64,000 bases of DNA from Imperialibacter sp040222815 (GTDB lineage Bacteria > Bacteroidota > Bacteroidia > Cytophagales > Cyclobacteriaceae): the NCBI RefSeq assembly GCF_040222815.1, contig NZ_JAVKCH010000018.1, positions 124,001 to 188,000 of the forward strand, written 5' to 3'. A model generated the notes under the pieces. The model did not search any database and was not told the DNA's origin. It worked only from the letters and a program-made list of their open reading frames with translations. Of this stretch, positions 32,371-42,587 are shown piece after piece. Every line of letters starts with the position of its first letter. The stretch's first letter is position 1. The translations under genes and the position numbers were made by a program.

Positions 32371-34860
32371 TTACTCTTTCCTTACCGACCCTGCTCCTGA
32401 CCTTCTGATATCGGAGCTTGCCTCGCCCTGGTACACAATAGTGCTGGCACCGGATGCTTCTGCTTTCAGATCGACCATGGCGTTTACCTTGGCACGGGCT
32501 GCTCCCTGGGCCTTTACTTCGACATAGCGGGCTTCGCTGCCAAAGGCGTCGAGCGAGGCAGCGCCTTCCACGTCGGCCTTTAGCTCGTTCACATTGCCCC
32601 GCAACGTAAGCTTGCTGCCGCCGTCCATTTCTATATCGAGCTTGGAGGCGTCGATGTCCATATCCACCTGGGCAAAGCCGGAGAGGTTAATATTAAGTTT
32701 GTTGGCCTGGAAGCCGTCGATATAGGCTTCCGAGGCGCCGGACAGGTCAATACTTTCCAGGTCCGGTGTGCTGATGTAGACGTAGATTTTGTCACTCGAC
32801 TCCCAGTTGTCACGCCAGTCCCAGTTGCGGCCACGGATATCGAATTTCAGCACGCCACCCGACTGGCTCACTTTCACTCTTTCCAGCCATTCGTCGTCGC
32901 CAGTGATTTCGATGTCTTTGTAGTCACCCTGCTTAATGTAGAACTTGAAGATGCCGCCGGCTTCAATCTCATCGTATCCTTTGAAGTCGTAAGTAAGGGG
33001 TTTTGCATCGAAGGAGCTTTTTCCTGAGCCTGAGTTATATGAGTAATAGTCGTCATCTTCCTCGCAAGTGGTGCACTTCAAGCCAGCGTCAGTAAACACC
33101 CAGGTATTGCCTTCCATTTGGCGGGTAGAGTAGCCATTTCTGTAGATAGTGTTTCTCAGAATCCTGGCCAGGCTTTCGTCCATTTTGAAGGGCTGGTTGT
33201 AGGGGATGTACAGCGTGATGTCCAGGTTTTGCACCCTGAAGCGTGCGTCGTTTGTAAACTTAAGCTCTCTTGGGAAATTGAATACAGAGTCTTGCACATC
33301 GACGTCATAGGTTACCATCTGCGCATTTTCAAGAGCTGTCGAACGGTCTCTTCCTCTTGCTTCAAAATCGAAGACGGCTTTGTACACTGAATCTTCGTGG
33401 CCTCTCAGGCGAAGCTCCACGGCTTCGTACTGACCGTTCCACTCGTCCCAATCCTGGCGGTCGCTTCCTGAAAGTTTCAAGATGGCTGTTTTGCCGGCCA
33501 TGTCGTAAGTCTTGGTTTCGGTGTAGATGGCATCTGTGCGGAAGTCCATGATAATGCGTGGCACTGTGTAGCTCACAAGCACCAGACTGATGATCCACAA
33601 GCCGAACAGTGTCCATCCTAAGAAGGACCCGGCCACCCATCTTTTCGCCATGATGCTGATACCACCCAGGGTGATAGCCAATGCTGGTATGAAAGCCGAC
33701 AGGAACAGCCCAAAGACAGCCCAGCCAGGTAGTGTCTGCTGGAAAAGCTCTACTGGCACGCCGTCAACCGATACCCAGTCCCACCAACCAATGGTGAGCC
33801 CAAAGAACATGGCACATGTTATCGCAATGGCGGTCATTGTCGACAACCCAATGATGCTGAAAAGCAGTCCGATGAATACCCGAATGATATCAACGAATAC
33901 GTTGGCGGCAGGTCCGATAAATTTGGCGATGCCATTGATGATCAATGCGATCAAACGGAATGGGAATAGCAGCACTTTCACGATCGGACTTTCTTCGTCT
34001 TCTTTTATGTTGAGGTTCGACTTAATGTTTGTCTCAATATTGGAAAGTGTAACAGGCTCTCCCTGCATCTGCATTTTTTCAGTAATGGTCTTTGCCAGGG
34101 GCGTGATGATCCACAGGATGATATAGACGAAGAATCCCGTGCCCCCAAGGAAGATGGATAGCACAAACAAAAGCCTGATCACTGTTACATCCACTCCGAA
34201 ATAGGCAGCCACACCACTGGCCACACCACCCAGCACCCGGTCTTCCTGGCTGCGGAACATCTTCTTGATCTTCTTGTCGTCTTCAAGGGCTTTGTTGCCA
34301 GGCACCACAATCCACAGGATAATATAGGCGAGCAAAATTGCACCACTTAAGCCTGGTAGAAAGAAGTTGAAGAACATAAGCAGAAAGAGCAAACGCACCC
34401 ACATGGGGTCGATGCTGAAATAGTGGGCAAGACCACTGCACACCCCACCAACGACTTTTCTGTTGATGTCACGATAAAGTTTTTTCGAAGCGGTCTTCTC
34501 TTTTTCTTCGGTCTTTTCTTCTGCAGTACTAGTACTTTCTTCGCTGCTGGTGTCGGCTGCGGCAGCAGGTGCTGCTTTGTCCTCCACGTCTTCAATCGCC
34601 TCAAAGTCGGCAATGGTACCCATGGTGGAGATCAGCATATTGACATCTTCGATGGCCACCACCTGCTTGTTCTCCTTGTCCAGCTTCTCGAGGAAAATCT
34701 CAGCTATTCTGCTTTCGATATCGGCGATAATTTCCTTGTTGTCTTCGAAAGTCGAAAAATAGGTGGTAATGGATTCGAGATAGCCCTTTAGCCTTTCATA
34801 GCCATCTTCCTCTATGTGGAAGATAATGCCGCTAATATTGATGCTTATATTCTTATTCAT
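32371..34860 (-). CDS. PspC-domain membrane protein with C-terminal DUF2807 (GIN) domain
   Basis: 829 residues. Residues 1-95 form a cytoplasmic N-terminal module (GYERLKGYLESITTYFSTFE, FEAIEDVED). Two PspC domains follow at about 128-187 (DINRKVVGGVCSGLAHYFSI) and 202-255 (QEDRVLGGVASGVAAYFGVD), each with a membrane helix. More membrane helices lie between about 290 and 430. The last 200 residues are a DUF2807 beta-helix (IEAGGIFKFYIKQGDYKDIE, then a ladder of DIDASKLDIEMDGGSKLTLR type strands). PspC proteins act in envelope-stress responses, and GIN domains are probably extracytoplasmic adhesin-like modules. It is coupled to the PadR gene by an ATGA overlap at 34857-34860. Confidence 0.88.
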   Translation of the reverse strand: MNKNISINISGIIFHIEEDGYERLKGYLESITTYFSTFEDNKEIIADIESRIAEIFLEKLDKENKQVVAIEDVNMLISTMGTIADFEAIEDVEDKAAPAAAADTSSEESTSTAEEKTEEKEKTASKKLYRDINRKVVGGVCSGLAHYFSIDPMWVRLLFLLMFFNFFLPGLSGAILLAYIILWIVVPGNKALEDDKKIKKMFRSQEDRVLGGVASGVAAYFGVDVTVIRLLFVLSIFLGGTGFFVYIILWIITPLAKTITEKMQMQGEPVTLSNIETNIKSNLNIKEDEESPIVKVLLFPFRLIALIINGIAKFIGPAANVFVDIIRVFIGLLFSIIGLSTMTAIAITCAMFFGLTIGWWDWVSVDGVPVELFQQTLPGWAVFGLFLSAFIPALAITLGGISIMAKRWVAGSFLGWTLFGLWIISLVLVSYTVPRIIMDFRTDAIYTETKTYDMAGKTAILKLSGSDRQDWDEWNGQYEAVELRLRGHEDSVYKAVFDFEARGRDRSTALENAQMVTYDVDVQDSVFNFPRELKFTNDARFRVQNLDITLYIPYNQPFKMDESLARILRNTIYRNGYSTRQMEGNTWVFTDAGLKCTTCEEDDDYYSYNSGSGKSSFDAKPLTYDFKGYDEIEAGGIFKFYIKQGDYKDIEITGDDEWLERVKVSQSGGVLKFDIRGRNWDWRDNWESSDKIYVYISTPDLESIDLSGASEAYIDGFQANKLNINLSGFAQVDMDIDASKLDIEMDGGSKLTLRGNVNELKADVEGAASLDAFGSEARYVEVKAQGAARAKVNAMVDLKAEASGASTIVYQGEASSDIRRSGAGSVRKE

Positions 34861-35207
34861 TTCTTTTGCCCGTTTTGCTTTTTCGTTGTCATAATTTTAC
34901 TGGTGGAGCCCACAAGTTCATCCCAGGTACCCTGGAGCCCATTTAAAAAAGTTGTTCCTTCATCAGTCAGGGTATAGTATTTTCTGGGTGGCCCTGAGTT
35001 TGATTCAACCCATTTGTAGTCAACGAGGCCGGCCTTTCGCAGCCGGGTAAGGAGGGGGTAGAGTGTTCCTTCCACTACCATGATCTTTGCAGAGGTAAGC
35101 TCCTGCAGCATGTCGGAGGCATACACCTCGCCACGTGATATGATATGAAGGATGCAAAACTCGAGAATCCCCTTCCGCATCTGCACCTGTGTATTCTCAA
35201 TGTTCAT
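34857..35207 (-). CDS. PadR family transcriptional regulator
   Basis: 116 residues, normal for PadR. The winged helix is clear: RKGILEFCILHIISRGEVYA, then SAKIMVVEGTLYPLLTRLRK and ESNSGPPRKYYTLTDEGTTF. It ends in a short dimerisation helix. It forms a two-gene unit with the PspC/DUF2807 gene. PadR-PspC pairs recur in Bacteroidota, and the regulator probably represses its own operon in response to an envelope signal. Confidence 0.9.
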   Translation of the reverse strand: MNIENTQVQMRKGILEFCILHIISRGEVYASDMLQELTSAKIMVVEGTLYPLLTRLRKAGLVDYKWVESNSGPPRKYYTLTDEGTTFLNGLQGTWDELVGSTSKIMTTKKQNGQKK

Positions 35208-35664
35208 CTCGCATTTTGTTTAAGAGTTTTTGACCTTAGCACTATATACGGAAAAGTACCTTGCATGGCCAAGTACTGGCTAAGAAATATTAGTGAATAA
35301 ACGATTATCATTGAATAGTTATATTTAATGCTTCAAAAAGTACAATATTATGGTGCTTTTTAGGTGTTTGGGCGTCGATTGCCACTGTCGTGCTGCGTCT
35401 GTTTATTTTGCTAAACAGTTCTTAATCCCTTGACACCACTGGGCGTACCAGCGCAAACACGGACGGAAGGCGGTTGGTAACTGCGTTAAAGCCGCATTCC
35501 GATAAGTGGCGGTGCGTCAGTGAATCCTTTTTCGCCAGCTTTCAGCAAGAATCGGCATCTTCATCTACTTTTGTCGTCTATTTGTCGAAGTATTCCAACA
35601 AGTGAGCGGGTATGTTGGTGTGGAGAATGTTATATCATTAATTTTGGGTTGAATTAGTCACTGA
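35208..35664. other. Divergent promoter region between PadR and PorV-like genes
   Basis: 457 bp without a gene. A broken dyad AGTAC...GTACT near 35251-35278 lies just upstream of the PadR gene and could be its operator (weak). The middle part (35420-35530) is GC-rich without clear repeats. The right end holds a plausible promoter. Confidence 0.55.
35615..35646 (+). promoter_or_regulatory. Candidate Bacteroidota promoter of the T9SS pair
   Basis: TTG at 35615-35617 and TAATTTTG at 35639-35646 (matching TAnnTTTG) are 21 bp apart. The ATG of the PorV-like gene follows 18 bp later. Confidence 0.5.
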
Positions 35665-36729
35665 ATGCGGATAGCGTTACTTTTTACTTTGTGTTTGTTT
35701 TGTTCCGGCCTTGTTGTGGGTCAGGGAAATGCACCCAAATACAGTAATGAATTTCTTGCCATAGGAGTAGGAGCCAGGGCACTGGGCATGGGCAATACCC
35801 AGGTGGGTTTGGCCAACGATGTAACGGCGGGCTATTGGAATCCGGCGGCACTCACTCAGCTCACCGAACAATACCAGGTGGGACTGATGCATGCAGCTTA
35901 CTTTGCCGGCATAGCCAATTACGATTTTGCGGGGTTTGCTACACCAATAGACAGCAATACCTTCATGGGAGTCTCCGTAATTCGCTTCGGGGTGGATAAT
36001 ATCCCCGATACCAGGTTTCTTTACGACGCCAGCGGAGCCATCAACTACGACAATATCAGATTCTTTTCTGCTGCTGACTATGCCTTTATGTTTTCGCTTG
36101 CTAAGAAAATGGGTGGCCTGTCGCTGGGCGGCAACCTGAAAGTAATCCATCGGACTGTCGGCGATTTTGCTAATGCCTGGGGTTTTGGTCTCGATGTGGC
36201 ACTACAGTACAACAGGGGAAATTGGAAGATGGGAGCGGTGTTAAGAGACGCCACAGGAACGTTCAATGCCTGGACACACAATTCTTCACTGGTTATTGAT
36301 GTATATACTCAAACTGGCAATGTGATCCCGGAGAGCAGCCTCGAAATTACGCTCCCTCGTTTGTCGCTGGGATTGGCCAATGCAGTGGTGAATAGAGGAA
36401 AATGGACGGGGCTTGTTGGCGCCGACGTTGATTTGACGTTTGACGGACAAAGAAACACATTGATCAAAAGTAAATTAGCCAGTATAGACCCGAAAGCAGG
36501 CTTTGAAGTGAGCTATGCGCAAAAGGCCTTTTTAAGAGGTGGCGTGAGTCAGCTACAGCAGGTCAAAGACTTTGATGGCAGCAAATCCTGGACTTACCTG
36601 CCGTCGTTTGGGATTGGGCTCAACCTTCAGGGCGTGCAGATCGACTATGCTTTGACAGACATTGGAAACAGGGCGCAGTCGCCTTATAGTCACATCTTTT
36701 CATTAAGGTATGGATGGAATGCGAAATAG
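35665..36729 (+). CDS. PorV/PorQ family outer-membrane protein
   Basis: 354 residues with a signal peptide (residues 1-19, ends VVGQ). The N-terminal block FLAIGVGARALGMGNTQVGL, then NDVTAGYWNPAAL, is the signature of PorV-like beta-barrels. Alternating amphipathic strands follow, and the protein ends RYGWNAK. In characterised systems PorV shuttles T9SS cargo from the translocon to the PorU sortase. The overlapping next gene encodes a C25-family sortase-like protein, so this is most likely the dedicated PorV partner. A FadL-like transporter is a weaker alternative. Confidence 0.83.
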   Translation: MRIALLFTLCLFCSGLVVGQGNAPKYSNEFLAIGVGARALGMGNTQVGLANDVTAGYWNPAALTQLTEQYQVGLMHAAYFAGIANYDFAGFATPIDSNTFMGVSVIRFGVDNIPDTRFLYDASGAINYDNIRFFSAADYAFMFSLAKKMGGLSLGGNLKVIHRTVGDFANAWGFGLDVALQYNRGNWKMGAVLRDATGTFNAWTHNSSLVIDVYTQTGNVIPESSLEITLPRLSLGLANAVVNRGKWTGLVGADVDLTFDGQRNTLIKSKLASIDPKAGFEVSYAQKAFLRGGVSQLQQVKDFDGSKSWTYLPSFGIGLNLQGVQIDYALTDIGNRAQSPYSHIFSLRYGWNAK

Positions 36730-39700
36730 AGGGTGGACATACAGAAGTGCTTTATTAGCCGGGTTGCTATTTGTAGCAGTAATGGTGCAGGCGCAGCCAT
36801 GGGGTAACGAATGGATCAAGCCAGGGCAATCGTACTATAAAATCAAGGTTGCCAGGGAGGGGATGTTTCGCCTCACGCAGCAACAGCTGCTGGAAAGCGG
36901 CGTGCCATTGAGTTCCATCGATGCCAGGCGACTACAGCTTTTTCACAGAGGCGTGGAGCAGGCTATTTATCTGCCGGGGCAGGAAGACGGCAGGCTTGAT
37001 GCCAGCGATTATATTGAGTTTTACGGGCAACCGGCGGATGGCAAGACGGATACTGAACTCTACGTTTCTGAAGATGCGCAGCCTCACACCTTATACAGTC
37101 TTTTTTCTGATTCAGCTACCTATTTTCTCACGTGGCCGCTAACGGCTACATCTGGCAAGCGGATGTCGGCACCTGTGGCCGAAAACAATGTAGGCAACTT
37201 GCCTGCGGAGCCATATTACCTTCGGGAGGTGCTCAAACTACAGGTGAACAATTACTCACAAGGAAAAACCTACCAGGGCGGCGACATCATTCTTAGTCAG
37301 TACGACCATGGCGAAGGATGGACAGGCAGTGATATTGCCAAAGGTGCCAACCAGGTGATCACTTTGACTGGATTGACCAATCGGGTTACTTCCGGGCCTG
37401 ACCCCGCACTCGAGGTGCTCCTGGTTGGAAGAAATAACCTGGATCACAACGTGGAAGTGTACGTCGGCCCATCTTCGGCAAGTTTGCGGCTTTTACATAC
37501 AGCTGAGTTTTCAGAGCACGACCCCTATACTGTTTCTGAAACTATTTTATGGTCAGATATTTCAACTGCCGGGGAGTTGTTTGTGCGGGTGAATGTGGTT
37601 GGCATCGGCAGCGCTGCTGATCGGGCTGCAGTGTCCTATGTGAAAGTGAACTACGCAGCTAGTACCGATATGGCTGGCCAGTCACAGAAGATTTTGACGC
37701 TAAGAGAGAGCACCGGCGACAAGTCTTTTATAAGGGTGACCAATCCAGCGGGCGTCAGCAGTCTTTTTGATGTAACGCAGCCGGATAATGTGAACAAAAT
37801 TGGCGTCATCACAGGAACCATTGATTTCACGGCAGTGGTAAACGGCACTGTTGTTCAGCGGAAGCTCATCGCTACTAATACCCCCTATACTCCGGCAGCA
37901 ATTAAGCAGGTGACCATGCCAGCTATCGATCCAACGGCTTTTAATTATATCATAGTCACTCACCCCGAGCTTAGAAAGGCCACTACTACAGGAACTGCCG
38001 ATCCGGTAGCAGCCTACAAAGCTTTTCGTGAAAGTGCAGCTGGGGGGCAACATCAGGTGCTCATTTTAGAAATGGAGCAGATATTTGATGCCTTTAACTA
38101 TGGGGAAATATCTCCCTGGGCTATTCGCAGACTGGCGGGCTACCTGCTGGCCAACGGTGCGCCTGAATACTTTTTTCTTATTGGAAAAGGAACAGGCGTG
38201 CACCGGAATTACTACAGGCAAGACCCTGCCACCACGACGCTTGTCCACTTTGTGCCCACTAACGGTGTGCCTGGAAGTGATGTCGCCATGCTGGCCGGGC
38301 TGGCTGGTACGACTTACGAATCGCCGATTGCCATCGGCAGGCTGAACGCCAGAAACCCTGACGACGTGCAAGCCTACCTGAACAAGGTCATGGAGATGGA
38401 AAATCAGCCTTTCGATCAGTTGTGGAAAAAGAACTTCATCCATTTGAGTGGGGGAGCCACCCAGGGAGAGCTGGCTACCTTTCGTTCATATGTCAACGGG
38501 TTTAAGTTCATTGCAGAAGGCAAGTACCTGGGAGCTAATGTGGTCACAAGTAGCAAATCCACCAGCAATGCAGTGGAGCTTATCAATATAGCGGAGGAAG
38601 TAAACAACGGTGTTTCGATGATCACATTTTTTGGTCACTCGGCGAGCTTTTCTACAGACATCGACATTGGTAACGTGTCTAATCCGGGCTTTGGATACAG
38701 CAACAAAGGCAGGTATCCCGTGATTTTGGTCAACGGGTGCGATGCAGGCAATATTTTTGAAACTTCGTTTACCTTTGGTGAAGACTGGACGTTGACGCCC
38801 AACCTTGGGGCAGTTGGTTTTATGGCCCATACCTACAAAGGCTTTTCCAGTGACCTGCGAAACTTTTCTGGTGTGTTTTATGAGACGGCCTTTGCTGACA
38901 CCTTGTTTGTGAAGGAGACACTTGGGAATATTAAAAATGAGGCATCGAAAAGATACCTTGAGCGATATGGCTCTTCGGAAAGGAACATTACACAGGTGCA
39001 GGAAATGCTGCTTCAGGGAGATCCTGCGATCAAGATATTTGGTGCCGGGAAACCTGACTACGAAATCAGCACCGATGCACTGGAGGTTGTAGACACGGAA
39101 GGAAACCCGCTACAGGTAGCGAAGGATACATTTGCGCTCAAGTTTGTGGTGAAGAATTTTGGGATAGCCACTGAATCTGACCTGAAGATTTACGTGAGAC
39201 GGAGGCTTGAAGACGGAAGCGTAAGTCTTGATTCGCTGATTTCTCCGTATGTCCTTAGGGAGGACACCATGTACTTCGGAATTTCAAACCCGAACCTCGC
39301 TGGATTGGGTAACAATACCTTTGAGGTGATCCTCGACCCAGCCGACGAAATAGATGAACTGAATGAGGGGAACAACACGGCCAGTATTGATCTTTTTCTG
39401 GCCAAAGGAACCACGATCCCTATTTTACCCATGAAGAGGGGCATTACAGGATCGAATGTCGATTTTGTGATTCAGGCAAGTGACTTGTTTTCACCCTCAC
39501 GGGGTTTCGAACTTGAAATTGACACGTCGCCAGATTTCAATGGCCCAATGAAGCGCCGTATTAGTGGCGACATGCGGGTGATCACCGTTCAAAATGTGGA
39601 TTTGGCTTCTGCATTTTCAATCGCCGATTCTACCGTGATTTACTGGAGGAGTCGCTTCCTGAACCCTGAACCTGAAGAGGACACCTCCTGGGTTTTGAGT

Positions 39701-41782
39701 CAGTTCACCATGATTAATGATAGCCCCAGTGGATATGCGATGGTGTCTGCCAACCAGTTTGCTGACGCTGAAATAAAAGGAATGTCCCTGTCACCGGGAG
39801 CGTTTGATTGGTCTTTCCCGGCGAACAACCTGGATATCACTATAAAAACCTTTGGCCCCAACAATCCTGGTGCAGCCGCCCGTGACTACAGCGTAAAAGC
39901 CGGTACGCTGGAGCTTTTTGTGGAAAGTGAAAGCTTCAACGTATGCCGGGCCAACACGCTTAATGTTGTTGTGTTTGATAAGCAATCGACGGTGCCTTAT
40001 GCGCCGTTTCCCGAATGGCAAAAGTTTGACGTAAGGCTCACCTGTGGATTGAACTCAAAACGTATTCACAACTTCACCGACGGAGAGATGTATGACCCGG
40101 CGGCTTCCAACGGAGGAGCCAGAAGGCTTTCTCAACTGCTGAATGCCGTGCCTGAGGGAGACTTTGCTGTCTTTTTTAGTATAGGCACTGTGCAGTACGA
40201 CAGATGGGATGCTGAAGTAAAAGAGCAGCTAAAAGCGTTCGGCATACAAACAGCCACATTGAACAGTCTTGCGAATGGGCAGCCCGTGATTTTCTATGGA
40301 AGAAAAGGCCAGGCAGAAGGAACTGCGGTGGAGTTGCTTTCCGATGGAAGCGGTAGCCCGTCCGATGAGCAACAGCTCGTGCTGAACGACGTAGTGGAGG
40401 GCAAATTCTTTAGTGGCAGCGTGCTGTCGGGAAGGATAGGCCCGGCCAAGTCGTGGGGCTCGCTTTATCAGGAGGTAAAGCTTGGTGCCGGGCAAACCGC
40501 CGGAAACTTCAACCTGGATATTTACGGGCTGCGCAACGATGGCATTAAAGATTTGCTGTTTGCCGATGAAAATGTGTCAACAATAGACCTGACATCTGTA
40601 GACGCTAATTTTTACCCTTATCTGCAAATAGATTACCATACGGCCGATGAGGCCAATCTGGTGCCTGCGCAATTGAAAAAATGGATAGTCACTTTCAATC
40701 AGCTACCGGAAGGTATTTTACTGACCAGCGACCCGACTGCGAGGAAGAAGCTGACCAGAACTGCCAATGAAGGGGAGGAGGTTGTTGTGCCGTTTTCATA
40801 TTTCAACCCTTCTCCGGTTGATTATGCCGACTCTCTTACTGTCAGGTATCAGCTCGTGTCGAGTGAAACCAGCACTATTGAGGAGTTTGAAATGAAACTA
40901 CCGGCGCTGCCTGCGGGAGACTCGGTGCAGTTCAATGTGCCGCTGACCACCCTGGGAGCAGGAGGCAAGGAAAGCCTGCGTACCATAGTAGAAACCACAG
41001 AAAGGGAGCTGATATCTACCAACAATCAACTGACATTTACCAACTATTTAGACGTAAACGCTGATAACGTTAACCCAACTCTTGACGTGACTTTTGATGG
41101 TACCTATATCCTCAATGGCGACATCGTTTCTCCCAACCCGCTGGTAAAAATGAGACTGTACGACGACTATGAGTACCTGCAAAAGCAAGATACGATTGGC
41201 ATAGAGGTGTATCTCAAATCTCCCTGTGAAGAGTGTGACTACCAGCGTGTGCCTTTTTCCGGAGGCAAAATGACATGGTCAGCCAACACCGAAAAGAAGG
41301 AGTTCAATATTGAACTCAGACCGGGGCCATTGGAAGACGGTATTTATGCCATGCGTGTGATAGCGACCGATGTAAGTGGAAACCAGGCTGGAACAGCCCC
41401 TTACGAGATCAGCTTTGAGGTCATCAACGAGTCGACGGTAACAAACTTCTATCCCTATCCCAATCCCTTCAGCACAAGCACCAAATTTGTGTTTACCCTC
41501 ACAGGGTCAGAAATACCCGATCAGCTGAAAATACAAATCATGTCGGTGTCAGGCAGGGTAGTGAGGGAGATTACGCAGGACGAAATAGGCCCGATTCGCA
41601 TTGGTAATAACATTACGCAGTTTGCCTGGAATGGAACCGACGAATATGGCGACCAGTTGGCCAATGGCGTTTACCTTTACAGAGTGCTGCTTCGCATGAA
41701 TGGCCAATCGCTGGAGCACAGGGCAACGTCAGCCGACAAAGCCTTTAAGAATGGCTTTGGGAAGCTGTATATTCTGAGATAG
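36710..41782 (+). CDS. porU2: PorU2-type C25 peptidase / T9SS sortase-like protein
   Basis: 1690 residues. The start overlaps the PorV-like gene by 20 bp (ATG 36710; 36719 is the next). The signal peptide ends VQAQPW. An N-terminal domain (GQSYYKIKVAREGMFRLTQQ, LFHRGVEQAIYL) precedes a gingipain-like C25 peptidase. The catalytic dyad is probably H643 (FFGHSASFSTD) and C677 (VNGCDAGNIFE), a spacing of 34 residues close to that of gingipains. After it come CARDB-like Ig modules (FALKFVVKNFGIATESDLKI). The C-terminal 110 residues have YPYPNPF, GRVVREI and GVYLYRV, a FlgD/T9SS-like sorting module. Its length is well above classic PorU. It is inferred to process or attach surface cargo. Confidence 0.85.
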   Translation: MDGMRNRGWTYRSALLAGLLFVAVMVQAQPWGNEWIKPGQSYYKIKVAREGMFRLTQQQLLESGVPLSSIDARRLQLFHRGVEQAIYLPGQEDGRLDASDYIEFYGQPADGKTDTELYVSEDAQPHTLYSLFSDSATYFLTWPLTATSGKRMSAPVAENNVGNLPAEPYYLREVLKLQVNNYSQGKTYQGGDIILSQYDHGEGWTGSDIAKGANQVITLTGLTNRVTSGPDPALEVLLVGRNNLDHNVEVYVGPSSASLRLLHTAEFSEHDPYTVSETILWSDISTAGELFVRVNVVGIGSAADRAAVSYVKVNYAASTDMAGQSQKILTLRESTGDKSFIRVTNPAGVSSLFDVTQPDNVNKIGVITGTIDFTAVVNGTVVQRKLIATNTPYTPAAIKQVTMPAIDPTAFNYIIVTHPELRKATTTGTADPVAAYKAFRESAAGGQHQVLILEMEQIFDAFNYGEISPWAIRRLAGYLLANGAPEYFFLIGKGTGVHRNYYRQDPATTTLVHFVPTNGVPGSDVAMLAGLAGTTYESPIAIGRLNARNPDDVQAYLNKVMEMENQPFDQLWKKNFIHLSGGATQGELATFRSYVNGFKFIAEGKYLGANVVTSSKSTSNAVELINIAEEVNNGVSMITFFGHSASFSTDIDIGNVSNPGFGYSNKGRYPVILVNGCDAGNIFETSFTFGEDWTLTPNLGAVGFMAHTYKGFSSDLRNFSGVFYETAFADTLFVKETLGNIKNEASKRYLERYGSSERNITQVQEMLLQGDPAIKIFGAGKPDYEISTDALEVVDTEGNPLQVAKDTFALKFVVKNFGIATESDLKIYVRRRLEDGSVSLDSLISPYVLREDTMYFGISNPNLAGLGNNTFEVILDPADEIDELNEGNNTASIDLFLAKGTTIPILPMKRGITGSNVDFVIQASDLFSPSRGFELEIDTSPDFNGPMKRRISGDMRVITVQNVDLASAFSIADSTVIYWRSRFLNPEPEEDTSWVLSQFTMINDSPSGYAMVSANQFADAEIKGMSLSPGAFDWSFPANNLDITIKTFGPNNPGAAARDYSVKAGTLELFVESESFNVCRANTLNVVVFDKQSTVPYAPFPEWQKFDVRLTCGLNSKRIHNFTDGEMYDPAASNGGARRLSQLLNAVPEGDFAVFFSIGTVQYDRWDAEVKEQLKAFGIQTATLNSLANGQPVIFYGRKGQAEGTAVELLSDGSGSPSDEQQLVLNDVVEGKFFSGSVLSGRIGPAKSWGSLYQEVKLGAGQTAGNFNLDIYGLRNDGIKDLLFADENVSTIDLTSVDANFYPYLQIDYHTADEANLVPAQLKKWIVTFNQLPEGILLTSDPTARKKLTRTANEGEEVVVPFSYFNPSPVDYADSLTVRYQLVSSETSTIEEFEMKLPALPAGDSVQFNVPLTTLGAGGKESLRTIVETTERELISTNNQLTFTNYLDVNADNVNPTLDVTFDGTYILNGDIVSPNPLVKMRLYDDYEYLQKQDTIGIEVYLKSPCEECDYQRVPFSGGKMTWSANTEKKEFNIELRPGPLEDGIYAMRVIATDVSGNQAGTAPYEISFEVINESTVTNFYPYPNPFSTSTKFVFTLTGSEIPDQLKIQIMSVSGRVVREITQDEIGPIRIGNNITQFAWNGTDEYGDQLANGVYLYRVLLRMNGQSLEHRATSADKAFKNGFGKLYILR

Positions 41783-41788
41783 GCAGTC

Positions 41789-42550
41789 TTACCAAATCTC
41801 ATTGCTTTCAGTAAGAATCACAGGCTCTCCATCTGTCACTATAATGGTATGCTCGTGTTGTGCGACGAAGCCACCCTTATTTCCTACGAGTGTCCAACCA
41901 TCTTTTTGCGTTCGTGCATACGTGGAATGCGTGGCAATGAAAGTTTCAATGGCCACCACAGAATTTTTCTTAAACCGCTCTCTATTGAAACGGTTGTAAC
42001 AATTCAGAATCTCCTCCGGTGCCTCGTGGAGGCTTCTGCCCACTCCATGCCCTGCAAGGTTTCTTATCACAGTAAAACCAGCCTTCCTCGACTCAATTTC
42101 CATGAGCCTGCCAATGTCTGCCACACGTACGCCCCCTTTTATTTCATTGATGGCTTTCTGAAGTATTTCCTTCGAGGCTTTCACCAATCTACCATGGTTT
42201 CTGTGGTCGTTCCCCAACACGAATGAGCCCCCATTGTCGGCCCAAAAGCCATTGAGCTCTGCAGAAACATCGATGTTCACCAGGTCCCCATCCCTAAGCA
42301 CTTTCGTTTTTGCAGGGATGCCATGGGCAATTTCATGGTTAAGACTGATACAAGTGTATCCCGGGAAACCATAAGTTAGCCCTGGTGCGGACCGGGCACC
42401 AAACTCTTTCAGAATTCCCCCTCCATACTCGTCCAATTCCTTGGTGGACATGCCTGGCTGAGCATATTCTCTCATAAGCTTTAAGGTGGTGCCCACCACA
42501 TGACTAATTTGTTTGATACCGGCTAATTCTGACTGAGAAGTGATCGACAT
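41789..42550 (-). CDS. map: Type I methionine aminopeptidase
   Basis: 253 residues, the usual bacterial length. All metal and substrate regions are visible: CISLNHEIAHGIPAKTK, DLVNIDVSAELNGFWADNGG (first Asp ligands), IRNLAGHGVGRSLHEAPEEI (His ligand), VAIETF (Glu) and GGFVAQHEHTIIV (Glu/His). It removes the initiator Met from nascent proteins. It lies 37 bp after the fatty-acid-hydroxylase gene on the same strand and may be read through from the lipid operon. It converges on the PorU2 gene with only 6 bp between the stops. Whether it is the only map gene of the genome cannot be seen. Confidence 0.92.
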   Translation of the reverse strand: MSITSQSELAGIKQISHVVGTTLKLMREYAQPGMSTKELDEYGGGILKEFGARSAPGLTYGFPGYTCISLNHEIAHGIPAKTKVLRDGDLVNIDVSAELNGFWADNGGSFVLGNDHRNHGRLVKASKEILQKAINEIKGGVRVADIGRLMEIESRKAGFTVIRNLAGHGVGRSLHEAPEEILNCYNRFNRERFKKNSVVAIETFIATHSTYARTQKDGWTLVGNKGGFVAQHEHTIIVTDGEPVILTESNEIW

Positions 42551-42587
42551 ACGTTGGGGTTAATGGTTCTTAAAGGCCAGAGGGCAT

